A stretch of DNA of 6,250 nucleotides from an uncultured Campylobacter sp. (GTDB taxonomy: Bacteria; Campylobacterota; Campylobacteria; Campylobacterales; Campylobacteraceae), in NCBI RefSeq assembly GCF_938040115.1, contig NZ_CALHXD010000130.1, positions 1 through 6,250 of the forward strand, read 5' to 3'. The translations under genes were made by a program, and so were the position numbers. Shown here piece by piece: positions 1-6,250 of the stretch (positions within the stretch are counted from its first letter, which is position 1; every line of letters begins with the position of its first letter). The notes under the pieces are model-generated. The model did not search any database. It was not told the DNA's origin and was given only the letters and a program-made list of their open reading frames with translations.

Positions 1-14
1 GCCTTAGTTTTTTC

Positions 15-39
15 TTTGGGCGCACCGTTTGCGCTTAAA
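15..39 (+). repeat. Imperfect inverted repeat / possible hairpin
   Basis: The arms at 15-24 and 30-39 (core GCGCA / TGCGC around a 5-nt loop) can pair over 10 bp as plus-strand RNA if two G-U pairs are allowed. As minus-strand RNA two positions become A-C mismatches, leaving a 5-bp core. A T-run lies before it on the plus strand, not after it, so it is not a normal intrinsic terminator in either direction. Function unknown. Confidence 0.35.
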
Positions 40-111
40 CGTTAGATAAGGGCAAATAACGGGACTAGACAAGGCGCTTTTGCCGTGTTTGAAGCAAATT
101 TTGATAAAAAG

Positions 112-140
112 TTTAAATTTACGAATTCTTCAAATTTAAA
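112..140. repeat. AT-only inverted repeat
   Basis: TTTAAATTT at 112-120 and its exact reverse complement at 132-140 flank an 11-nt spacer that contains the palindrome GAATTC almost at the centre. Each arm contains AAATTT, the hexamer that is abundant throughout this window, so the symmetry may simply reflect that bias rather than a binding site. Confidence 0.35.
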
Positions 141-280
141 ACATAAGGATTTTACGGGCGCAAAGAGCATAAATTTAAGCGATTTGAGACGGTTGCTAGA
201 TGTCGGCGGGCATATATTTCATAAATTTGCCAAAGCCGAAATTTGCCCGTTTGCTCGCGTTTAGCGCCGCAAAGTACGGC

Positions 281-295
281 TACGCAAGGTGCGTA
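281..295. repeat. Short perfect inverted repeat just after the operon
   Basis: TACGC at 281-285 pairs with GCGTA at 291-295 around a 5-nt loop; one more G-U pair is possible on the minus-strand RNA. It begins 16 nt after the reductase stop codon, a position where a terminator hairpin could sit, but the stem is short and no U-tract follows. A weak mRNA 3' hairpin is the most that can be said. Confidence 0.3.
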
Positions 296-311
296 AATTC
301 GTAAAACCCAT

Positions 312-1178
312 CTAGTCGCTAGCTAGCATTAGGCGTAGTAGCGCCTCTATATCGCCGCTGCAAGGAACTATGCCGTAGCTTAGCAGCTTTGCCGTATCGC
401 AGACGAGTAGGGCGGGATCGTTTGCTCTGACAAATCGGGGATCGCTTTGCACAGCTATATCGTGTCCGCTTAGGCAGCGTAAAATTTGTAAAATTTGCTC
501 AATACTATAAGCCTTACCAGAGCCAATGTTAAAAATTTCATCGTTAGCTTCGAGTTTTAGTAGTTGCTCGTATATTCTCACGACGTCGTTTATGTCGTTA
601 TATTCGCGCTTTGGCGTCAAATTTCCAAGTTTTATTGTATGAGCTCTATCTTTAAAATGTCGTACTATTTTTGGTATGAGGAAATTTTCGCTTTGTCCAG
701 TACCTGTGTAGTTAAATGGGCGCGCGATGATAAAAGGCAGTCCGCTTTTAGCTATCTGCTCCTCCATAAAAATTTTACTTTCGGCATATATGCTTTGCGG
801 ATTTAGCGGAGAGTTTTCGCACATGGGCATATCTCCTCCGCCGTAGACGCTAGCCGAGCTTGCAAAGATCGCCTTTTCAAATTTAACGGAACCTAGAGCC
901 TCTAGCAAATTTAGCGTACCGATTTCGTTTGCGTTTTTTATCTCGGCGGGATCGGCCATAGCAAAAGACACCGCTGCCAGGTGGATGATGTAGTCAAATT
1001 TGACGCTAAAAGCAGCTTTTATGCTGTCTTTATCAAGCAGATCAAGGCGCGTATGATTAGGCGCGCTAGGGCTCAGGGCGCCGCCTGAGACCTCGTAACC
1101 GAGCGCACAAAGGTATCGCTCCAGATAGCGACCCGTAAAGCCCTCAATCCCCGTGATAAAAACTCGCTTAGAACTCAA
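312..1178 (-). CDS. rmd: GDP-4-keto-6-deoxy-D-mannose reductase (NAD-dependent epimerase/dehydratase family), probable GDP-D-rhamnose synthase
   Basis: This 288-residue extended short-chain dehydrogenase should reduce the 4-keto product of Gmd. Visible signatures are the nucleotide-binding G10-x-x-G13-x-x-G16 (ITGIEGFTG), IHLAA (65-69), S108 in the SSASVYG strand, catalytic Y131-x-x-x-K135 (IYAESK), ARPFNYTGTGQ (152-162), KREYNDINDV (190-199) and FNIGSG (216-221). The RPFN-x-x-G-x-GQ, REY-x-DI-x-DV and FNIGSG run, the SDPRFVRAND segment (245-254) and the lack of a C-terminal extension resemble P. aeruginosa Rmd (about 304 residues) more than GDP-L-fucose synthase. A GDP-6-deoxy-talose synthase (Tld type), which uses the same substrate, cannot be excluded. 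The start is TTG: in its frame there is a stop 24 nt upstream with no ATG or GTG between, residue 1 lies just before the first beta strand, and a GAGG site is well placed. It overlaps the gmd stop by 11 nt, so translation is probably coupled. It is the last gene of the visible operon. Confidence 0.75.
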   Translation of the reverse strand: MSSKRVFITGIEGFTGRYLERYLCALGYEVSGGALSPSAPNHTRLDLLDKDSIKAAFSVKFDYIIHLAAVSFAMADPAEIKNANEIGTLNLLEALGSVKFEKAIFASSASVYGGGDMPMCENSPLNPQSIYAESKIFMEEQIAKSGLPFIIARPFNYTGTGQSENFLIPKIVRHFKDRAHTIKLGNLTPKREYNDINDVVRIYEQLLKLEANDEIFNIGSGKAYSIEQILQILRCLSGHDIAVQSDPRFVRANDPALLVCDTAKLLSYGIVPCSGDIEALLRLMLASD

Positions 1179-2199
1179 ATCCCGCCTCGATGCGTCTTAG
1201 ATCGGCTTTTATCATCATATCGCAAAGTCCCTTTAGATCAGTCTTTGCGCTCCAACCGAGCTTTTGCTTGGCTTTTGAGGCGTCGCCTATTAACAGATCG
1301 ACCTCCGCGGGTCTAAAAAATGCCGGATTTATCTTTACGATCACGTCGCCCTTATCGTTTAGCCCGACTTCGTTTATGCCTTCGCCCTCGAATTTTATTC
1401 CGATATCTAGCGCTTCAAAGCTAAGCTTCACAAAATCCCTGACAGTGGTCGTTACGCCGGTAGCGAGCACGAAGGTGTCCGGAGTTGGGGCTTGTAGCAT
1501 CGCGTGCATGCCTTCGACGTATTCTTTGGCGTAGCCCCAGTCGCGCTTTGCGTCTAGGTTGCCTAGTTCTAAAGTTTTAGCCTTTTTCAGAGCGATTTTT
1601 GCGGCCGTATTCGTGATTTTTCTCGTGACGAACTCAAGTCCTCTTAGCGGACTTTCGTGGTTAAATAAAATGCCGCTTGAGGCGAAAATATCGTAGCTTT
1701 CTTGATAGTTTACTGTGATAAAGTGTGCATAAAGCTTTGCCACTCCGTAAGGTGAACGCGGATAAAACGGCGTCGTTTCGCTTTGCGGGACGGCTTGGAC
1801 TTTGCCGAACATCTCTGATGTGCTAGCTTGGTAAAATTTGATACTTTTATCTACCGTTTTGATTGCTTCTAGTATATTTAGCGTGCCGATACCCGTAGCG
1901 TTTGCAGTGTGAAAAGGCTCTTTAAAACTAACGCCTACAAAACTTTGGGCGGCTAGGTTGTAGATTTCCTCGGGTCTTATTTTATTGACGACGCTTAGGA
2001 TATTAAACGGGTCGGTTAGCTCAAACTCGACTAGATGAAAATTCGGCTCGTTTAAAAGATCTAGCTCGTTTAATCTCCAAAAATTCGGGCTCACCGCTCG
2101 TCTGTAACCGCCATAGATCTCATATCCCAGATCGATCAGATATCTAGCCAGATACGCGCCGTCTTGGCCTCCGACGCCCGTGATTATAGCTTTTTTCAT
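1168..2199 (-). CDS. gmd: GDP-mannose 4,6-dehydratase
   Basis: Gmd converts GDP-D-mannose to GDP-4-keto-6-deoxy-D-mannose, using tightly bound NADP(H), in the cytoplasm. The 343-residue length suits the family. The Rossmann motif is G8-x-x-G11-x-x-G14 (TGVGGQDGAYLA). The catalytic set is T127 and E129 in ASTSEMFG, with Y151-x-x-x-K155 in SPYGVAK; the spacing equals the T132/E134/Y156/K160 set of E. coli Gmd. Other family signatures are YNLAAQSFVG (80-89), FNHESPLRG (179-187), GNLDAKRDWG (213-222) and FFRPAEVDLLIGD (294-306). Compared from memory with P. aeruginosa Gmd, residues about 271-286 are an extra loop before the RPAEV motif, as in longer Gmd proteins. The ATG shares one base with the stop of the upstream gene (TAATG) and has a good GGAG site 7 nt away. 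A GDP-heptose dehydratase of the WcbK/DmhA type is possible but less likely given the match to true Gmd motifs. Confidence 0.94.
   Translation of the reverse strand: MKKAIITGVGGQDGAYLARYLIDLGYEIYGGYRRAVSPNFWRLNELDLLNEPNFHLVEFELTDPFNILSVVNKIRPEEIYNLAAQSFVGVSFKEPFHTANATGIGTLNILEAIKTVDKSIKFYQASTSEMFGKVQAVPQSETTPFYPRSPYGVAKLYAHFITVNYQESYDIFASSGILFNHESPLRGLEFVTRKITNTAAKIALKKAKTLELGNLDAKRDWGYAKEYVEGMHAMLQAPTPDTFVLATGVTTTVRDFVKLSFEALDIGIKFEGEGINEVGLNDKGDVIVKINPAFFRPAEVDLLIGDASKAKQKLGWSAKTDLKGLCDMMIKADLRRIEAGFEF
1185..1188 (-). promoter_or_regulatory. Ribosome binding site of the reductase gene (supports TTG start)
   Basis: GAGG on the minus strand ends 6 nt before the TTG at 1178-1176 and lies inside the last codons of gmd. 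It is the only plausible Shine-Dalgarno element here, and it decides the start, because no ATG or GTG exists between the upstream in-frame stop and the conserved Rossmann strand. Confidence 0.6.
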
Positions 2200-5100
2200 T
2201 ATTCTTCTCCGTTTTTTAAATGTCGCATAAAATTATGATCAGTATTTATGGCTTTAAAGATTCTTAAATAAAGACCGGCGATATTTTGCCAGCTGTTTTC
2301 TTCTAGCCATTTTATGCGCTTATCATAAATTTTACCATCTATTTCATTATTTTTTACTTTTTCGAGTTGTTCTAGGATATCCTCGTCGCTAAAACCGTCC
2401 GCCGCTATCGTGATATTTTGCATCTCGCTAAAGATTCTTGACGGCGTAACTATAACGTTTTTACAAAGACTTAGAGAGACTCTGGCTGCTGCGCTACTAC
2501 CCTCGTCGGTCTGTCCGTACGGCAATACGATCGCATCGCAACAACTTAGTTTTTCGTTTACAGTTTCTATCGGTAAAAAACTCGTATGCCACTCTATTTT
2601 TTCGCTCAAATTTAGCTTTTCGCAAATCTTGCGGCATCTTTGCAGTTCCGCCTCGCCGTCCGCGCTTGCGACCGGACTGATTATGACTAGTTTTGCGTCT
2701 ATATTTTGACTGAATTTCGCAAAAGCTTCTAGTAGCACAGGTAGGTTTTTATGCGCAAATAGCAGTCCGAAAAATCCTATCCTAAATTTGCCGTCCATTT
2801 CCTTGCGTTTGTTTTGCTCGGGCGCTAAATTTTGCGTTCCGTGCGGCACTAGCGTGACATTATCGATAAGTCCAAGCAGCCTAAGCGTATTTAGATCGTC
2901 GATACTATGGACGAATACTCGGTCGAATTCGTAAAGCGTGTCGTGCCAGTTTTGTTGAGTTTGGCGTGGATAGTTTAGGATTTGCTTCGTGCTGTGAAGC
3001 GTGATAAAGCAAATTTTCCCCTGAGATTTTAGAGCGAGGACGTCTGATTTTAGCTTTTCATCTATCTCGAAAAATGTAAAATGGTGTTGTAGCCAGATGA
3101 TATTCGCATCCGTCTCAAGCCCCGATAGTAGTTTTTCGCGCTCTATTTCATAGACTTTTATATTGTCGTTTTCTTGGGTTAAATTTGACCCATCGGTGCG
3201 CTTTTGCTCGCTCCAAGTGTAAATTTGCAAATCTGCGCCCGCCCGCGCAAGCTCGTCCGTTAGGTATTTTGAGTATTCGGCTATACCGCAAACGGCGTTA
3301 TATGTCGAAAAGTAGGCTATTTTTAGCTCGCTTGGCTCATTTTTAAAGGATTTTAGATGCGAGATGCTCGAGATAAAATTTAGCGCATTTTTCTCGCCGA
3401 ACATCATTTCATCGACTTTCTGTTTTAGCGGTTCTATGTTTGGCGCACGGTTTTGTAAAATTTGCTCGGCTACTTTGAGGATCTTTTCGCTTAGATCCTT
3501 GACGCTAGGCTCCGCCCAAAACGAATAATTTAGATTAAAATGCGTAACGGCCGGCGCAAATTTGTATCCGATAAACTCGCAGCTGCCATCCAAAAACTCG
3601 CACTGGCCGCTATAGTCGGTGGAGATAACCGGCTTTTTGTAGTGTACGCCTTCGATTGCCGGCATATTTAGCCCCTCGCCGCGCGTCGGTAGCACGACGA
3701 TATCGCACTGCTCGTATAGATTTGCCACGTCGAGCGCGGTTAGATCTTCGTTTAGTATCACGCGGATTTTATCGCGGTACTTTTTATCGACTAAAAGCTC
3801 GATTTGTTCGGTTACGCTGTTGTGCGGATTAGGGAAGCTTTTTATCGTTAGGCTTAGCTCGAATTTAGCTTTTTTGCAAGCTTCGTTAAAGGCTCGCAGC
3901 AGCACGTCGGCACCCTTTCTAGGTAGGCACGACGAGATGTGAAAGAGCTTTATCTCGCGCTTTTGGTTGCTGTTTTCTTGCGAAACGCTTGGCGCAGGCG
4001 GCGTTTTTAGCGGTATATCGACCACTTTTACGGGTGTATAGCAGCCATTGTCGATGAGAATTTTTTTGATGAAAAAGGTCGAAACTAAAATGCCTTTATA
4101 CTTGGAGTTTAAAATTTCGATCGTCCTAGGCGGGATACGCGACTCCTCCCAGAAAAATACCGCGATCTCAAAGCCGTAGCCTTCGCGCACGTCTTCGATT
4201 AGCGGGTAGTGGTGGTAGATCGCGACCTTGTCGTCGCTTCTGATTGCGGGTGTGTTTTTATCCGGCACTATGCTTCTTAGCGTTTCGTACTCGTCTTTGG
4301 TTATCGCGATGTCTTCGATTTTATCGAAATAGTTTGCGTGATAGCAGATAACAAAGACGTTTTTTACTTTGTTTAGTAGCCTAAATATGATGTTTCTATT
4401 TATTGCGGCTAGACTGTAGTGTCCGCTGATGTTGCCGATTACCGTTAGCTCGCTAAAGTTTTCTTTAAATTTGAGATTTTTTAGCTCCAAATTTTGCTCG
4501 TACTCTTTTGAGTGCTTTAGTTCAAAAACGTTCGGCTCGAAAACGCCCTCTTGCGAGACGTAGATATCGTCCCTTATTTGGCCTTTGAGGCTAAAAATTT
4601 TTGCCCTAAGAGCCGGGAATTTATTTAAAAATATCTTGAGATTCTTTTTAAATTTAGGGTTGTTATTTGCCGTCTTTTCGGTTAAATTTATACCGAATTT
4701 GAGCGCTTTTTTGAGATTATCTTTAGCTAAATTTTTGCAAAATCTCAAAAACTTATATACCCAAATAAGCGGCTTTGCGACCCTTTTAAATTTGGCGACG
4801 AAAATTTTAAGATGCTCGATATCGTTTTTGATAACGGGAGCTTCGTTTTCTAGGACGTAGACTTTATGATTTAGCGCGAGATATTTGCCCAGTAGATTTT
4901 CTAAATCCTCGTGTAGGCGCGCATTTTCATTTTGCAAATTTGCGATTTGATTTTTGCTTTCCATCAGCTCAAGCGAGCTTTTCCAAAGAGCCTCTTTTGT
5001 CTCCAAAGACTCCTTCCAAACGTCGTTTTTTAGCTCGAGCATCTGAGTTTTGTTTTCAAACGCCGCTACGTCGAACCTATCGGCTAGCTCTTCAAAGCTA

Positions 5101-5804
5101 AAGCCGCTTTTGGCCGCATTTAAAAACGCTTCGCGCGTTTTTTCGTCGCCGCCTTTAAGCCCCAAAACCGCATAATCAAGCCCGACACTGCTCAAAACGT
5201 CTCTTAGCGTAACGTTTTGGTTCTCTAAATCCTCGCTAAAGCTCAAATTTGAGTTCAGCCTCATCATAAACGTATCGCTAAAGCCTTCAAATTCGCACAG
5301 ATACTCAAGCAACATCGGCGGGATAGGCTTAACGTGCGTAACGTCTAGATAGAAAGTTAGCGTAGCGACGCGTAAATTTTCTGGGTTAGGCGTTTCAAGT
5401 ATCAAGATGCCGCCGTCTTTGAGAACTCGGCGCGCTTGTTTTATTAGCTCGCAAAGTTCGCTAAACTCCAAGTGCTCCACAAGCTGAAATGCGCTAACAA
5501 GCGCAAGGCTTGAGTCTTCTAGCTCGCTTAAAAACTCTATCGCTCCTTGTTTTTTGGCTTCAAGCGCGTTTTTTTCGCACTCTTTTAGCATCTCCTCGCT
5601 CACGTCGCAACCGCGCGCGATAAAGCCGTTTTGTTTTAGAATTTCAAGCCACTCGCCTCTGCCGCAGCCTAGATCGACTGCCGCCGGCTTTTCATCGTTT
5701 TGTTTTAAGATTTGCAAAAACGGCTCATAAGCAAGCAGGCGTTTTTTGATCTCGCTCTTATCTCCCCTAAATTTATCCTCGAAACTTTTATAAAATTTAT
5801 CCAT
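2199..5804 (-). CDS. Trimodular methyltransferase / coiled coil / tandem GT4 glycosyltransferase, likely O-chain polymerase and capping enzyme
   Basis: This 1201-residue protein has several parts. Residues 1-190 are a class I SAM methyltransferase, with motif I VDLGCGRGE (43-51), acidic D68, LVEHL (108-112) and GGILILETPNPEN (131-143). The opening FEDKFRG is typical of methyltransferases in O-antigen operons and supports this ATG. Residues about 253-325 form a coiled coil. Residues about 331-410 are basic and hydrophobic and may touch the membrane. Residues about 450-815 are a GT4-like domain with PRKG (628-631) and an intact EX7E motif (E710, E718). Residues about 826-1185 are a second GT4-like domain with GIAEY (840-844), FAHKN (1016-1020) and E1101, but no second Glu. 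There is no signal peptide or clear transmembrane helix, so it probably acts on the cytoplasmic side of the inner membrane. A weak AAGAG lies 5 nt before the ATG, and the start overlaps the wzt stop, suggesting coupling. Chain synthesis plus methyl capping is inferred from the domains and neighbours; sugar and linkage cannot be read from the sequence. Confidence 0.85.
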   Translation of the reverse strand: MDKFYKSFEDKFRGDKSEIKKRLLAYEPFLQILKQNDEKPAAVDLGCGRGEWLEILKQNGFIARGCDVSEEMLKECEKNALEAKKQGAIEFLSELEDSSLALVSAFQLVEHLEFSELCELIKQARRVLKDGGILILETPNPENLRVATLTFYLDVTHVKPIPPMLLEYLCEFEGFSDTFMMRLNSNLSFSEDLENQNVTLRDVLSSVGLDYAVLGLKGGDEKTREAFLNAAKSGFSFEELADRFDVAAFENKTQMLELKNDVWKESLETKEALWKSSLELMESKNQIANLQNENARLHEDLENLLGKYLALNHKVYVLENEAPVIKNDIEHLKIFVAKFKRVAKPLIWVYKFLRFCKNLAKDNLKKALKFGINLTEKTANNNPKFKKNLKIFLNKFPALRAKIFSLKGQIRDDIYVSQEGVFEPNVFELKHSKEYEQNLELKNLKFKENFSELTVIGNISGHYSLAAINRNIIFRLLNKVKNVFVICYHANYFDKIEDIAITKDEYETLRSIVPDKNTPAIRSDDKVAIYHHYPLIEDVREGYGFEIAVFFWEESRIPPRTIEILNSKYKGILVSTFFIKKILIDNGCYTPVKVVDIPLKTPPAPSVSQENSNQKREIKLFHISSCLPRKGADVLLRAFNEACKKAKFELSLTIKSFPNPHNSVTEQIELLVDKKYRDKIRVILNEDLTALDVANLYEQCDIVVLPTRGEGLNMPAIEGVHYKKPVISTDYSGQCEFLDGSCEFIGYKFAPAVTHFNLNYSFWAEPSVKDLSEKILKVAEQILQNRAPNIEPLKQKVDEMMFGEKNALNFISSISHLKSFKNEPSELKIAYFSTYNAVCGIAEYSKYLTDELARAGADLQIYTWSEQKRTDGSNLTQENDNIKVYEIEREKLLSGLETDANIIWLQHHFTFFEIDEKLKSDVLALKSQGKICFITLHSTKQILNYPRQTQQNWHDTLYEFDRVFVHSIDDLNTLRLLGLIDNVTLVPHGTQNLAPEQNKRKEMDGKFRIGFFGLLFAHKNLPVLLEAFAKFSQNIDAKLVIISPVASADGEAELQRCRKICEKLNLSEKIEWHTSFLPIETVNEKLSCCDAIVLPYGQTDEGSSAAARVSLSLCKNVIVTPSRIFSEMQNITIAADGFSDEDILEQLEKVKNNEIDGKIYDKRIKWLEENSWQNIAGLYLRIFKAINTDHNFMRHLKNGEE
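2207..2210 (-). promoter_or_regulatory. Ribosome binding site of gmd
   Basis: GGAG on the minus strand lies 7 nt upstream of the gmd ATG at 2199-2197 and within the final codons (Asn-Gly-Glu-Glu) of the methyltransferase/glycosyltransferase gene. It fits the TAATG stop-start overlap and indicates reinitiation or coupled translation. Confidence 0.6.
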
Positions 5805-6250
5805 TTATTCTCTTTACTTCTAAACTCGGTTCAAGATACGCAAGACCGACGAAATCGGGCTTGCTAAAATTTACGACGTTAAAAATGATTGCGTTGTCGC
5901 GCCATTCGTAGTTGTTTTGCAGGTGGTTGTCGCTATCGTGTAGCGCTATCGTTACAGAAAACGACCCGACGCCCAAATTTGCGTCAAATTCAAAACTAAA
6001 GTCGTACTCCTCGCCTTTTTTGAGATTTTTTAAAGCTTGCTTTAGGTGGTAAGTGTTTGTGCCGTAGACGACCTGCGAGAAGCGATTTTTGATCTGATAG
6101 CCTAGCACTAGCGACGGCAAATTTTCGTTTGCTTGCACCGTTACTTTTAGCTTGATTTTTTTGCCGACTTCTAAATTTTGTATCTTTTTGCCTGCGGCAT
6201 CTAAAATTTCCACGTTTTTTATGCAGGCTTTTTTGTTGCCCGATACGGTT
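5797..6250 (-). CDS. wzt: Wzt-type O-antigen ABC transporter ATPase, C-terminal carbohydrate-binding domain (5' end cut by window edge)
   Basis: The reading frame is open to the right-hand edge, so only the last 150 residues are visible. A GTG at 6213 could be taken for a start, but 12 in-frame codons precede it without a stop, and they read like the beginning of the same beta-rich domain. The visible part resembles the C-terminal domain of Wzt proteins: a beta-sandwich pattern with the motif YGTNT about 60 residues in (after TVSGNKK...), a glycine-rich turn NLGVGSFSVTIAL, and the closing motif NYEWRDNAIIFNV. In ABC-dependent O-antigen systems this domain binds the modified non-reducing end of the finished chain and hands it to the transporter at the inner membrane. 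The Walker A/B ATPase half would lie beyond 6250, and a wzm permease gene is expected nearby; neither can be seen here. The TAA stop overlaps the next start by 8 nt. A stand-alone Wzt-C-like protein is less likely. Confidence 0.85.
   Translation of the reverse strand, partial: TVSGNKKACIKNVEILDAAGKKIQNLEVGKKIKLKVTVQANENLPSLVLGYQIKNRFSQVVYGTNTYHLKQALKNLKKGEEYDFSFEFDANLGVGSFSVTIALHDSDNHLQNNYEWRDNAIIFNVVNFSKPDFVGLAYLEPSLEVKRING

Larger units (their letters stand above)
1..311. other. Non-coding stretch downstream of the operon; no supported gene
   Basis: No frame on either strand holds a convincing gene. The longest open stretch on the plus strand runs from about 46 to 264 and has only an internal GTG at 85; on the minus strand one frame is open from about 310 to 151 without a credible start. 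AAATTT occurs six times (starting at 96, 115, 132, 171, 223 and 239). Three short inverted repeats are listed separately. I saw no tRNA, no consensus promoter and no hairpin followed by a T-run on the minus strand that would serve as a terminator for the operon. It may be ordinary intergenic DNA, a decayed gene or a dispersed repeat. Confidence 0.6.

Noticed and set aside
85..264. GTG-started plus-strand frame of about 59 codons
   Set aside because: It has no ribosome site, no recognisable motif and a composition dominated by the AAATTT word; it could be a remnant but is not supported as a gene.
281..295. Intrinsic terminator for the operon
   Set aside because: The stem is only 5-6 bp and no T-run follows on the minus strand.
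261..311. ATG-started 16-codon minus-strand frame directly after the reductase stop
   Set aside because: It is very short, Arg/Leu/Thr-rich, and has no clear ribosome site or recognisable sequence.
318..327. Perfect 10-bp palindrome GCTAGCTAGC
   Set aside because: It lies in the last codons of the reductase (Leu-Ala-Ser region) and is readily explained by coding; no partner sites were seen.
564..806. Plus-strand open frame of 80 codons
   Set aside because: It lies fully inside the reductase gene on the opposite strand, shows no domain-like pattern and has no supporting context.
1190..1534. Plus-strand open frame of 114 codons
   Set aside because: It is antisense to the conserved C-terminal part of gmd; its Ser/Pro/Phe-rich product is a typical complement shadow.
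2410..2709. Plus-strand open frame of 99 codons
   Set aside because: It is antisense to the second glycosyltransferase domain, whose motifs are clear on the minus strand.
4585..4860. Plus-strand open frame of 91 codons that looks hydrophobic
   Set aside because: Its Leu/Phe-rich character arises from the complement of Lys/Asn/Glu-rich linker and coiled-coil codons in the minus-strand gene, so it is not a credible membrane protein.
5797..6213. A complete 138-residue protein starting at GTG 6213
   Set aside because: The frame stays open to the window edge and the upstream codons fit the same Wzt C-terminal domain, so this GTG is most likely an internal valine.

Overview
The window looks like a piece of a chromosomal surface-polysaccharide (LPS O-antigen type) locus from a member of the Campylobacterota, most likely a Campylobacter of the moderate-GC group that includes C. 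rectus and C. showae. The basis is the GC content (roughly mid-40s percent by eye), the very frequent palindromic hexamer AAATTT in coding and non-coding DNA, and tightly packed genes. The genus call is inference from composition and style; no rRNA or housekeeping marker is present.

All four genes lie on the minus strand and are read from right to left. At 6250-5797 is the C-terminal end of a Wzt-type ABC transporter ATPase, cut by the window edge; what remains is the carbohydrate-binding domain that recognises a finished O-chain. Overlapping it by 8 nt, 5804-2199 encodes a 1201-residue fusion: an N-terminal SAM-dependent methyltransferase, a short coiled coil, a basic amphipathic linker, and two GT4-like glycosyltransferase domains. 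Overlapping by 1 nt (TAATG), 2199-1168 encodes GDP-mannose 4,6-dehydratase (Gmd). Overlapping by 11 nt, 1178-312 encodes a short-chain reductase that best fits GDP-4-keto-6-deoxy-mannose reductase (Rmd). Positions 1-311 carry no convincing gene.

Read together, Gmd and the reductase would turn GDP-mannose into GDP-D-rhamnose (or a close 6-deoxyhexose). The two glycosyltransferase domains would polymerise it, the methyltransferase would cap the non-reducing end, and the carbohydrate-binding end of Wzt would select the capped chain for export through Wzm/Wzt. This is the logic of ABC-transporter-dependent O-antigens such as E. coli O9a (WbdA/WbdD/Wzt) and the Pseudomonas aeruginosa common polysaccharide antigen. 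Here the polymerising and capping activities appear to be joined in one polypeptide. The overlapping stops and starts indicate one translationally coupled operon whose promoter lies to the right of the window. No clear rho-independent terminator was found after the last gene.
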